A stretch of DNA of 64,000 bases, taken from the NCBI GenBank assembly GCA_947172415.1, contig OX359197.1, positions 5,891,673-5,955,672 of the forward strand, read 5' to 3'. Below the pieces are notes generated by a model, which was not told the DNA's origin, ran no database searches, and worked only from the letters and a program-made list of their open reading frames with translations. Numbering within the stretch: the stretch's first letter is position 1; every line of letters begins with the position of its first letter. The translations under genes were made by a program, and so were the position numbers. Positions 11,452-24,726 of this stretch are shown here, one piece after another. The stretch is from Chondrosia reniformis (Eukaryota; Porifera; Demospongiae; Chondrillida; Chondrillidae).

Positions 11452-12214
11452 TGTGATGTGTACAAGTGTCCGTTAAACTGCAAAAGAAATGAAAGCATAT
11501 ATATTAATTGTGTGGTTGATGTTTCAAAAAGAGTGGGCGGGGGCAAGTAAGCAAAATTAGAGTGGTTAAGAACCCGATTTTTTTAGCGCTTGTCGCTAAC
11601 AAAAAATGGCCGTCTCCAATCGCGACCTGAGTATAGCGATTCGTGAATCGAGTCGATTTAATTTGCTAAGGGAGTAGGCAACTATCTATCTGCTATGTCA
11701 GTACTGATAAATCATAGAGGCGCGCGCGAGAACAATCGTCATCGCAGTAACGGGTGAATTTGAGAGCTTTACAAATGTATGATGCAGTAAAGGAGTCGTC
11801 GTTGAATCTCTCCGAAGTTTTCTTAATTACACGCTAATCACAGTTAAACGTTAATACATCTGTAAAACGATGAAGCAGAGGTTTGTGAATTGTAAATTTA
11901 ATTAGAATTAGTTTACTAGAGTTAGGTACCTGAGGTATTTCTGCTGGAAACTATTACAAAGCTCATAGGTTTCCCAATGTCTAGGAAGAAAATCTATTCT
12001 TTTTTTCCTAACGTTCATGTCAAGCATATCAATGTTATTCACAATGAGATCTCACAAACCAACTCCTCCCACCCCTCTATCAGCTTTATGCCACTAATAA
12101 TCATTGGTCAGATTTACAAAGACAAGTTTTACTTGAGTGATAACAGACATGCACACGAAGTGACATTCTAGGTTGGCTATTAGACACGATTCCAACCAAA
12201 TGATTCACAATAGA

Positions 12215-12275
12215 TCATTACTAACGTTTCAGCCACATACTGTGGCCTTCATCAGAGACATGCGTGCACTAAAAA
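12215..12275 (-). mobile_element. Hammerhead-like motif in repeat remnant
   Basis: The minus strand reads CTGATGA (12255-12249), a hairpin GCCAC/GTGGC, then GAAAC (12230-12226). Both core boxes are intact, but a GTC or similar triplet with pairing arms was not found at a sensible place. An AATGAT/ATCATT helix can form just downstream. Considered a fragment of the same class of element. Confidence 0.45.
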
Positions 12276-12879
12276 TGCTCAAAGAACTATCTATGACTGT
12301 TCATAGCTGTACAAGTTACAATATATTAAATATATATACATACAGTATACTTACTGTAATATGGTTTAGCCTTATCACATGATCACTGTCTTATTTTGTT
12401 ACTTTTTTCTAAATGTGCTAGTCACTGTTGAAGAACTACCATCCCTATTTTTTAATTTGATTTACTAGTGTAAGAACAAGCCAATACAAGTGGGATAAAA
12501 TCTTACCGACTGTGGTGATTGTGCAATGAAAGGGTCTGATTTCGTCAGACTACAATAAACCCCCTTTCTTGTTGCTCAAAGGTTTCATATATTGTACACT
12601 TACATCATAGATTATATATATAGACTACACTTACATAATATGTCAAGGAATGTATACATATAGTATGTATGTAGGCAAATGTACATTCCTTGTAATAATA
12701 ATAATAATAGTGATTGTTTATTATTGTGACATGCTATACAAAACTGAAATCAGTAAAGACAGCCTAACCACAAGTGTTTATTAGTCACACTTAAAGACAT
12801 TGACTGGAACTGGATAAATTGGAGAGGAGGGGGGAGTGAATTGTATGCATTTATAAAAGTATATGTTGAGTAAAGCTAG

Positions 12880-13290
12880 GTGACTGATTTGTGCTGCAAG
12901 TACATGAGATAAATACAGTTGGTGATTTGTTTATTAGGGTATGAAAGGATATAGAGGCATTTCTGCATATTGTTTAGAGTATAAAAATAGGGGTTAATAA
13001 TATTACACTCATTAAATAATTTACATCTTAAATTGTGAAAAACGGGACATTTGGTATATAATAAAGTGGGTTGCATCCTCAATCTCACCAGAATTACACA
13101 ACCTACAGACCCGGTTCTCCAATGCCACCTTAGGATGGATGGTTCTGCCCTTTTCAATCTGCAGTGGCAAGCACCCACACCTCAGGGCAGCCAAGACTCT
13201 TCTCCTATCCTGTCCCCCTGTCAGCACATACTCCTCCACAGATGGGCACCCTTTCACAAGCCTGTAGTTGGCCAGCCTACCCCCAGACCC
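12880..13290 (-). mobile_element. LINE 3'-end remnant
   Basis: The minus frame at 13290-13040 encodes RRRVLAALRCGCLPLQ, then NRVCRLCNSGEIEDATHF, a Cys/His segment typical of the C-terminal tail of non-LTR retrotransposon reverse transcriptases. Nothing of the RT itself is left. Confidence 0.6.
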
Positions 13291-14277
13291 CATATATATA
13301 TATATACATATGTACATTCACCTTTCATGTGTATATATATACTCTAATAAGTAATAGGGAAAAATCAGATAATCATACAATTTTACATTGCTACTTTTAT
13401 TAAAATGTGTTCAGTAATTGCACTACTTTGTTCATGTTGATGCAAATCTATATACTAAAAATTAATGAAGAATGGGAATTCAAAGTTACACTTCTGAATC
13501 GAAAGACTGAATTGGACGCGTGTGATTCTCCGCTTTTTGGCTTTCTCGGGAAAATGCTTTTTCAACAAAATCTTCCAAACTTTCCGTGCTGGTAAGAAAG
13601 TCACGCTTCTTGTCAAAATTGTTAGTATCTTCATCAATGTGGTTCAACTAAGAAATAAAATGGGGCCCATTCATATGTCATGTGTGTGCAGGAAGAGAGT
13701 TCATTTTCGAATGATAAACATACCATTTCATCGCTAGTAGATGCTGGTAAATCTACTACATTCACTGGACGTTTGTTACCAGTTGCAGACCTTCACATGT
13801 AGGAGAGATTTGAAACAAAAATTATTACATTACAGCCTAATATCATTTGATATATGTAAGAATTATCTGAAACACCATAATATAGTTATCACATAGTTGT
13901 GTTACTTTTCATATTATGATCATACATTTCATTGAAGGAAATGGGTCTATATATTGTTGCAAAACAAGGTATCCTCAATGTTCAAACTCATAGGCTAATG
14001 AACTACGTATTTAAAGACCCATTTTACTAGATATAGTCAGGGTTCTTTTGTAAATATCACAAGAGGAGGGGGATATATAGAAAAGGGGCAAAATGGGATA
14101 TTCAGAGGGCAACCTACGTATTTCACTATGTTAGTTTGCTGATGAATTATCTAAAGAACTAGTTTACTAGATCTACTACCAGAGCATATACATAAACTAC
14201 AGAACATTGGTTGAGGATATAATTTTTTTCTCATCTTTCTGCCTTTAAGCATCCATTTATTACAACTCCAAAAACTG

Positions 14278-14355
14278 GAGTCCTTCCATCTGCTTAACAA
14301 CAGAGTCCTTCCATCCGCTTAACAACAGAGTCCTTCCATCCGCTTAACAACAAAG
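14278..14355. repeat. 25-bp tandem repeat x 3
   Basis: Three units of GAGTCCTTCCATCYGCTTAA CAACA follow each other with a single C/T difference. Intergenic. Confidence 0.9.
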
Positions 14356-14483
14356 TTTTATATCTCCCTTAGATAGCTACATATATCTCTATCTCCCTGG
14401 TAGTGGTGGATTTAGGATGGAGGAAGCTCTGGATGATGAAGCACCTCTGAGAGCTTGATTTCATATTGGCTATATTCTTTCTT

Positions 14484-14506
14484 GGGGGGGGGGGGGGGGG
14501 GGGGGG
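14484..14506. repeat. Poly-G run (23 G)
   Basis: Uninterrupted homopolymer in the 3' flank of the first FERM gene. Its length may be a sequencing approximation. Confidence 0.9.
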
Positions 14507-14615
14507 ACTTAACCATAATTTAGAATTCTGTTACACTCTGTATAATTAACATGCCTTTATAAATATCTAGATCCTCTCTGGCTCAATCCCTAGCTACTTT
14601 CTGTTCTAAGAAATG

Positions 14616-17600
14616 TCATTCATACCTAGCAGAGTTCAGGTCAGCAATGCCTGTCGTAGTCTGAGTGTACTCCTTTAGCTTAGCATTGCGCACATAGACC
14701 CATCTGAGTCTGTAAGATGGCGTCGGGGGAGAGGCAGGAACATCAGTTAAACTCTTTTGATACGTCTTCTGACCCTTCTTGATGACTATCCTGTAGTGCA
14801 GCTGTGGGGAGGGTGTGTTGTCATGGGGGAAGCTCATCATGGCAACTTGTGAGCTAAAAGTGGAGGAACTGATTACTGGTTTGGTCATATCCATGGTAAC
14901 CAAGGGATCAAAGAGACCAGCGTGGACTGGGGTCATTGCAGTGGCAGCTTGGGGCTGCTTCCATTCTGAACTATCTCCTTTAAAATGGGAATGGGAATTG
15001 TTGATTAAATTTTGTAAAATGTATATTCCAACTTAAAATACCGTGTAGACTTACCAGGTGAATGACGTTTAGAATATGTGCTGCAGATAAAAGAAATAAG
15101 GACAAAGATCAAACAGATTCAAGAAAAGTTTAAACAAAAAAGACAAAGGCTTATGTTGTATAGCAGCCTATGAATGAGAAGTAAGAACAGTAATGTCTAG
15201 TTATATTGAGCCAATGCAACTAGCTGAATGCTTACAACTTTTCTCATGAGAAGGTACAGATGTCTTCTGATTTGTGCAACTTAGCTTTTGGAAACCCATA
15301 GTTTTGCTCTTTGGAGCACCCAAAGACACAGCTTGTTAAAGCCTTTGGTCTCATCAGGGGAGTGATGAAAGAAGGCCCACAGAGTTGAAATATCTAAAAA
15401 CATAATCATCTGTGTCTTTAGATGCTCCAAAGATCAATCAAAAATGGACACCAATAAAGATACTTCTACCAATAATTTCTTTCTTTGCAATGATCCAGTA
15501 CAAATGGTTGTGGTTACCAGTTTGATAACACACATAGCAAGTTATGGAACCATACCGAACTATTGACGTGCTCTCCGGTTCTTGGGGGTGGGTCAGCAGC
15601 TGTTTCATTGTACGGCCAGAGAACCGGATCTTGCTGTCCCGGTCCAGCTGGGGTAAGACAATTGGGAGAGGGGGTGGTCCTGGTATGGCCAGCCTGAAGA
15701 ATGTGTGCTGATCCACAAACTCCTTCCAAATTGCTTTGGCCCATTTGGTCTCGGGACACTGGAATTTGTGTGATTTGATGTCCCATCTCTCACTGTCATC
15801 AGCAGGATGGTAACGAATCTTGAAACGGTGGCCATGATAGATCAGTTTGTTAATATCCTTCCATGGGTAGTTTGTAGCCTACATTCACAAGTATGTTGCC
15901 ATGGTTACAACCAAGTCTATAAATTTAGGTTTACTATAAAAAATGGTAATTCTACCTATCAGTAAGTTGCAAAACGAATTAACAGAACATTCATGAAATT
16001 CTGTAACTATCTCTTTTATACTGCTTAATGTAGACACCTATCTGTTGGGTAATTAGAGCTTACCAGCTTCTTGTTGTAGTATACAGTGATACCATCGTAA
16101 CCAGCACCCAGTTCAATGGGACGATCTTCCATAAACTCCTACAATCATAAATATAAATTCTAATAGTAGAAACAAGAAATGAACTCAGCAAATTTAACTG
16201 ATAAATTAGCTTGCAAGTGTACAAGTAGAGTAAAACGAGAGAGCTTGAGTGTTGAGTGATGGGTAATTCAGTAATTCAGGTTAAAGAAGCTAGTGTTCAA
16301 AAGAAGTAGCTGTAATAATCAATTAATGATGAAAGTATGCATAAGAAGTGTATAATACGTAGCTAACCAATACTGCAAGGTAGGTGTAGGAGAGCACATA
16401 CTTATGTATATAAGTACATATACTTACATACATACACAGACGTACATATATACACGCATATATACAAACATACGTATATAATTGTGTACATAGTTAACAG
16501 TCCAGTGGAATGGTATGCAAAGAATACAGGATTGGCTCCAGGTAATTAGTAAAGAATGCAAAGTGATATAATGCTAGCTGGCATCCTTAACGGCTGCATG
16601 CCAAAGGGTTTACCTCAGCAAAGAAGAGGTGCTTTCCATATCTGGGGAGACCCATTGACAGAACAATGAACTCCTTTTCTGCTTGAGTTGGTGTCAGGCC
16701 ACTACAAAGGAAGAGAAACCACATCAAAGGGAGACAACTTGGCGATAACTTATTGGTGTAGCCTTACTGATATTGCTTGTGAAAGTCACTCGCCATTTTG
16801 TCTGCATTACCAGGCTATGCATAAATGGTGTAGATCATAAGCATTGATGTTACACATACAGTCACTATAATAGTCACATTGTAGTCACATGATATTCACA
16901 TGATAGTCACACATACATTTACTGATCAACTCACAATCTCATTCTCATTCTCAAAGAGAAACTGCATATATTGGTGTGTGTAACCAGCAGTGTGCTCTGT
17001 TGAGGCAAAATCTCCCAACTCAGCTTGCAAGACCAGGGACACAAGCTTGTAAGCTACATCAGAGGTTGGATCAAGAACCACACGCTTCTCTTTGATGTCC
17101 TGCTGCAACTGAAGACAGTACAAGTATCTATTGGAACAGAAACCAAAGTTGTTAAGTGACAGGCCGAGCAAGGGCCAGTTGAACTTTTGAGGGTACATGC
17201 AATGGTAGATGGACAGATTCTGTTACATATCATTAGCAACCAAAAAATTCATGAAATCACACAAATACCTATATCATAAAATTGTGTTCTAGTAAAATTT
17301 ACACTAAACCATCTTTAAATGTAAGTAAGTAAGCTATGAAGTAGAGTGGTATGTTATCTGACTTTTAATTCTGAGAGGATTAATGCTCCACTTGCTTTGG
17401 GACAAGAAGACACTAAGTGTTTATATACACTTCACAGATACTAGAGCATACTGCAATTATATAGAGTACATACTTGCTTAGGTCATGGCTTAGCAGTTCT
17501 GGATCTGGAACATAATATTTGATTCCAAAATGGAAGTACCAATGACTTTGATGCTTGTCTGGTACTTGACGCATGGCTGCCTTCAAAGGGTCAAGGAAAA

Positions 17601-18773
17601 CCTACAAAGAAGGAAGAGTTGCAATAGAACACGGAATTCTGCCAAATTCATTGGAGCCAATGAAACCTAGAACATGATACTGATTCAGAATAGAAGTGTA
17701 AATGAGCACTTTAACATATAAATGGTTACACCAGCCAATAATATTGGCCGATAAGGAGAAGATTAGTGAATTAAGTCCTCTAAATATATTACCCATAGTA
17801 TATATAATGCTGACTACATCAGGATACAGTGGGTATCTATGCACAATTAGGAAGAGTTACTAGGATACAAGTTGGAAGATGTTTCACAGATTTCCTAAAA
17901 CTGGGCACCAATCAATTTCCATATCTGTAACATTATCTCATGGCATAATCCATGCATTATCAATCTGAACTTCTTTGTGATGTATCCTTGCAGTTGGATT
18001 GCATTTTTCGGGTTTAAAAAACTCGAACTACTTACTGGTTCTTAGATGTCCAGTTCAGCGATTCAGTACAGTGACTATATATGATGGTTACTATTCACAC
18101 ACACAGGCTCACCCTCTGCTCCTTATCTGCAAAGTAAATTCCAAAGAAGTCCCTCTCCACTAGGTCCAAGTGATTCATTACATGATCACAAATGACTTTG
18201 GCCTTGCATTTACGCTACATGGACCAAAGTGTGATACATGACTGAACTGTTATTATTGGCAAACAATGTCATGCCATAGGTCCTAGGAATACTTGAACAC
18301 TATTGGAATGTTTGATATTTGAAGACATATAACCTCTCGAAGGCTGAATACTTGGAATGCCATCCTTTTCCAAGTCTTTGCTTGATACATTAAGCATTAA
18401 GAAGCATATTTATACGACACGACACATACATACACTAGCTCAATCGTGGTAACTTTAAAGCTTCCAAACTTCAATCATAATGTGAGTAGATCAGACCGGG
18501 TATACGGTTCGGCAACGATTATCAGGTCATATTCATGACCCGGCAAAGAATACCCTTTGTTTAAAGCTTAACAGTAACCTCTGAGCGGACGCTATACGCA
18601 CGATAGTTTGTCGTAATGCTATCGTTCATACGTACCTCTACAGTGAAGCGATAGACCTCTTTATCAAGCAGCTTCACAACGCATTCGATGTGTTTCTTCG
18701 ATCCGGCCAGTCCCGGGGTTGGAGTACGGCTGGAGAGTTCGCTAAAGGGTGTGCTACCACGAGAACTCGTCAT
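14616..18773 (-). CDS. Band 4.1-like FERM domain protein (FERM-FA), paralogue 1
   Basis: Exons (minus) 18773-18636, 18214-18113, 17601-17474, 17127-16935, 16814-16768, 16701-16614, 16138-16064, 15878-15556, 15080-15055 and 14977-14616 give 493 residues. FERM proteins link membrane receptors and lipids to the actin cortex. The F1 ubiquitin-like lobe starts at ECVVKLLDKEVYRF; F2 carries HWYFHFGIKYYV and the LYCLQLQQDIKEKR helix; F3 ends in WKEFVDQHTFFRL; and the FERM-adjacent segment IRFSGRTMKQLL follows. The start is the ATG at 18773; the frame extends upstream only with a TTG. The last exon has no recognised domain. A GTATGA at the stop resembles a splice donor, so a longer C terminus cannot be excluded. 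Exon 9 is a 26-nt microexon. Confidence 0.85.
15305..15440 (-). mobile_element. Foldback element related to family B, hammerhead-like interior
   Basis: CTTTGGAGCACCCAAAGACA on the left pairs with TGTCTTTAGATGCTCCAAAG on the right. The minus strand contains CTGATGA (15357-15351), followed by GACC AAA GGCT, but the GAAAC box reads TTAAC. GTGTC follows at the position of a cleavage triplet. The opposite strand has a decayed GATGAAAGAAGGCC...GTTGAAA version. It is in a FERM1 intron and presumed inactive. Confidence 0.5.
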
Positions 18774-18998
18774 GTCTTCACTCAGTAATGAACTGAACCT
18801 TTGGCTTCCAAAATACTTATAAACCAAGTTACGAATCGCACTTTATGGGCAGCTAGCTACGTTCGATAAATCGGAAGTAATAAGAACACTAATTACTTCC
18901 TGACTCTAATGGAAAAGGTGAAAGGGATGTACATCGAGATTAGTCAAATAATCAGCACGCATAATAATAGTATAAGTCACCAATAATTCAAGCACTAG

Positions 18999-19243
18999 CT
19001 ACAAAGTTTCTGTGTGAACTCTTTTCACCATATCTTCCACAATCTTTGGCAAGTCAAACTCCTCCTTTGCATTAGAGTCATCAAACACCATTGGCCAAGT
19101 ATCAGCTACGTACAAAGCAATACACACTTAAACAGTTGGTGTGGGAGTAGTACATGCCCAAGGTAATTAGTTTAAGAAATGGTGGCCTCAAAATATGCTT
19201 ACTTTAAAGATTGTGCTAAAACACTACCGAGCTGTCCCAGGCC
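18999..19243 (-). pseudogene. Truncated TDH duplicate (copies of last exon and end of exon 1)
   Basis: 18999-19105 copies the last TDH exon: the acceptor context, reading frame and TAG are kept, with an 18-bp in-frame deletion that removes six codons around the RRDWGW stretch. 19203-19243 copies the end of TDH exon 1 with its GTAAGC donor. Exons 2-5 and the start codon are missing. It lies just downstream of TDH on the same strand. The exon-6 copy could in principle serve as an alternative terminal exon. Confidence 0.75.
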
Positions 19244-19696
19244 AAGGGATATTGTTCATGAATTAAAGGCCCCAGCCTTTATGTCCCTTGTGTGCAAGTT
19301 ACCAAATCGTCTCTAACCCTGTTGTTTATGTGAATGCATGCAAGCAACCAATGGTACTCCTAGCTCACACTCATGATCAAGGCAAGTCAAATCTGCGGTG
19401 ATTATTGGCTGAGATCCCCTGCATGAGACTGGAATTTTTGCTGATAATGGCATGCAGATGCATCATCTTCAGTCTATACTAAGGTGTGAAAAGGTAATTG
19501 GAAGGCCATGTGTTTAACCTTATATGATCAGTAGAGACTACTACTCTGTATGCAGCAGTTGAGAATTTCAGTGTGGCTAAAGTCTTGTAGCGTTTAATAT
19601 ACCTGATTGTGATTTTTTTGGGAGTCATTTGCATCCGTATTATATTATATACCTCAGTGTGATTATCTTGGGAGTCACTTTGGGGATATATATATA

Positions 19697-19796
19697 TACA
19701 GTGCAAGTTACAATATACTAAGGTAATCTAAATATATATATATATATATATATTATTTATATAGATTACCTTAGTATATTGTAACTTGTACTGTAT
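19697..19796. repeat. Near-perfect palindrome with AT loop
   Basis: Arms of about 38 bp (TGCAAGTTACAATATACTAA and its complement downstream) flank an (AT)n centre, forming a long hairpin. It is probably a small foldback transposon. A diverged arm fragment, ACAAGTTACAATATATTAAA, is near 12312. Confidence 0.8.
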
Positions 19797-20011
19797 ACAG
19801 GCTTTCCTTCATTTAAGTTAAACTCATTTTTTAAATTGATAAAAAAATTCATTAAGTAAGACTTCTACAACTCCTCAGAAGGAAGAATACAGAAAATATG
19901 TTAATTCAAAATAATAAACTTACAAATATTACATAATATTATGTATATAAATAGTACAAGTTAAATGCACACTACCAATAATTTATACCTGCAACATATA
20001 GTTACCAGGCA

Positions 20012-22000
<1,989 letters not shown>

Positions 22001-22391
22001 TGTATGGTCTCTATGGCCTCACTTCTCTTAGACTCTTCTACCGAAAATGCGTTGCACAAATATGCTGAAGAATAGATCACATGACAGGTCACATGACTCG
22101 CTCCTACACTTAAGAGACAAGAGATTTGAAATTGCTCTTTAGCAGGTATGAATCAGGTTACGTGTATAGTGAAAGAGTATAGTATAAACTTAGGTACATA
22201 AAGCTTCTAACTGTACAAGGTTTTAGGAACCAATTACGAGTTCAAACTTCCAGTACATAGGGAGATGAAACACAGTAAATATATAGACCAATGAGATTAA
22301 AAGGTGCAATATTTATATACGAAATGTGTCCATTTGACCAACACTTGACATATCATATGACATTGTTGAGTTAAAAACATTAATTGATGAG

Positions 22392-23733
22392 TTAAGAATT
22401 GGTTGCTTTTTGGAGCACATTCTCAAGTTGTTCGGCAGCTCTCAGAAGGAACCCGGCAGATTCCCTGTAACCCTTTATCAGTTGCTGAACAGCTGAAATT
22501 TCTTTCGAGTTGAGATCTTCAGGTGATGGAGGTGCCAAACTGCACATTCCCAGAGCTGATGACCACACACCAAACTGAGGAGGAGGCTCAAAAGCTGTCT
22601 TCTTGTTCTGTGCAGCAACCTTAGGAGTCAAATTGAGATGCGGCGGCCCCTCCACTTTTGGCTTCTTATTAGGGGGCATATCCATGGGAGGAGCATGTTC
22701 ATTAATAATCTGGGTCACCTGTGAATGGAAAATGGTCAAAATACAAGCATGCTATACATACACTATATGGGAGTGTTATTGTCTCTTATCATGCTACTAA
22801 TTACGTCATAACATACAGTATATTGGTTGGTTGTCTCCATTGATATGAATTAGTATATCAGTCACATGTCAATCAGGTGAAAACCACCTGATTAAAACTG
22901 TACCTCAGTGAATGTCTGCAAAGTAACAAGAGAGGGATCGCTTCTACTTGTAGCTACACCTGCTACCACACTTTCCCCATTAACAACAGGAGATTCATCT
23001 TCTTGAGGTGAATTTAAATTCAAAGTAATCATTTCTTGTATTTCATTCTCAGGCGTGCTAGGATACATTTGCTTAATGGCAGTAACTACTTCTTGAATAA
23101 GAGATGGTGACTGCTGAGTAAGGCTAAGAGTAACGTCTAACTTTGACTCTACCAGAGACTTCACAAAGCTGCCTATCGGAATGGAGGGGTCTTCAGATAC
23201 AAGATCACCTTTTTGAAGTCCATTATTAGAAAAGTGGCCAGAAACAGTTGCTGTAGAAGATTCCAATCCCACTATATTCGATGGGAATGTGGCAAAAACA
23301 GTTCCCTGGGCAGGAGGCTAGAGAGAGAGAGACGACTATGTGGAGGAGTATATTATCAGTGGTGCGTGGCATTAAGAACACTTTAGATAAAGAATCAGTG
23401 GGGAAGCTACTATATACCATGATAGACTATTAGTCGAGAGTGCTATTGGATGATGAATAATAATAAGCGCACATAATCATTGAAATATTTCCGCGAAAAA
23501 ATTACATCTACCACTTATTACAAATATAATTGTTTTGCCTGATCCAAATTATCACCTACCCAAGATGACTGATGCGAGCTGCTAGAGGCCGTTCCGCTGA
23601 TGACGTAGGGAATCAAGGAAGACAGAGTAGCGGCCGCGGCCTGTTCATCGGTCAACAGGGTACCGTCTACGCCTGACGACTGTGCGACGTCCATTTTGGT
23701 CACTTCCCTGCGTTGTTCACTTGTGGTGGTCAT
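22392..23733 (-). CDS. Unrecognised protein with helical C terminus
   Basis: Exons (minus) 23733-23560, 23317-22904 and 22718-22392 give 304 residues, all phase-0 junctions. No known domain was recognised. The N-terminal part is Ser/Thr/Ala-rich ([18 protein letters not shown]). The middle is acidic with [21 protein letters not shown] short basic patch, PPNKKPKVE, resembles a monopartite nuclear localisation signal. The C terminus (about 270-304) is a predicted amphipathic helix, [20 protein letters not shown], rich in Leu and Ala. The start is the ATG at 23733; a second Met (MDV) lies 13 codons in. A nuclear, possibly chromatin-associated role is a guess from the NLS-like patch and composition only. 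Confidence 0.7.
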
Positions 23734-23997
23734 TCCTAAATATTTAAAGTAGAAATACGCATCCTTACAATCGAACAAAGTTAAAAGAACGTCCGCTAAT
23801 TCACCTACTCACCATCAAACCGCTAACAACTATATGCAGTAATATACGGATCATTTACTTTCCGTATTTTGTAGGTATCCTAGAATAAATAATTTTAACT
23901 GGCTTCACGGATCACGCTATTCTGTAATTATACATCGTGTACCGGTTTAATAGATAACAAACAATATTATAGGAAAAATATCTAAAAATCAAAAAGA

Positions 23998-24264
23998 TTA
24001 TTTTCCCATGTTGCTAAGTCGATTAATTACAAAATTTGTGGTATCAAGGAAGCGTTCAACACAGTTGACAAGACAGGTCTCATTCTTCTTGTCCATCTTG
24101 TTGGATATCTTATCCATACACTTGTCCCAGCACACGTCTGTGAATTGGTATGCATTTTGTGTGAATCTCGCCTTCTGACTCTCCACTTCAATCATGCGAG
24201 CAACCTCTGGGTCCACTTGCGGGTTACTCGGATCAAAACCTCCCTTTCCGCTACCCAATGACAT
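23998..24264 (-). CDS. TIMM8: Mitochondrial intermembrane chaperone TIM8
   Basis: Single coding exon of 88 residues. Small TIMs (TIM8/TIM13) escort hydrophobic precursors such as TIM23 across the intermembrane space. The twin CX3C motif is present (CWDKC about residues 49-53 and CLVNC about 68-72), and VESQKARF, CMDKISNKMD and CVERFLDT match TIM8 rather than TIM9, 10 or 13. Length is typical of the family. It diverges from ASXL, with 462 bp between the two start codons. Confidence 0.93.
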   Translation of the reverse strand: MSLGSGKGGFDPSNPQVDPEVARMIEVESQKARFTQNAYQFTDVCWDKCMDKISNKMDKKNETCLVNCVERFLDTTNFVINRLSNMGK

Positions 24265-24726
24265 TATCCTACAAAAGATGTTAACAACTTTTTAGATCTC
24301 TTAATAAGCACGTAACAAACACGTGAACAGCTATCTTTCCTCAGCCAGCACCTTTCAAATTAGCAAGCGGCCTAGCACGTACTTATTTGGGTCAAGCTTA
24401 GAAAATAACTGGTTATTTGTAGCTGTTAATGAACGTAAACAGCACACAATAGCAAGCGTCCGTTCGTAAGGGTCGATTAAAAAAACTGCACTTACCAGCT
24501 TGTTCAATGTGAGCCTGAAATAAACGGAGTTTGGACAGTTTCCGGAATCTGTACTATATTTCTATTTAGTGCTCACTACAGGTAGTGAATTTTAAACCAT
24601 TTAAGATTAACCCAAGAATAACTGTTACCAGTAACCTGTGTTTACCAAACGGCTCCTTTCTGAACTGCCACCAGCCAGTTTATTACTTCGACATTTTCCA
24701 GCAAAACTACCGTCGTCTTTGGCATC
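24265..24726. promoter_or_regulatory. Shared upstream region of TIMM8 (-) and ASXL (+)
   Basis: Head-to-head starts 462 bp apart leave one short region to drive both genes. Short frames inside do not join the ASXL frame. No TATA box is obvious at either side. Confidence 0.55.

Larger units (their letters stand above)
11452..14615. other. Repeat-rich intergenic region
   Basis: Upstream of the MGAT4-WSC gene and downstream of the first FERM gene. It holds the hammerhead-like motif near 12.2 kb, a LINE tail near 13 kb, a TAA microsatellite near 12.7 kb, a 25-bp tandem repeat and a poly-G run. Short frames at 13.4-13.7 kb match nothing I recognise. Confidence 0.5.

Noticed and set aside
18774..18827. 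Longer N terminus for the first FERM protein
   Set aside because: The extension would begin at TTG; the first ATG in frame is at 18773.
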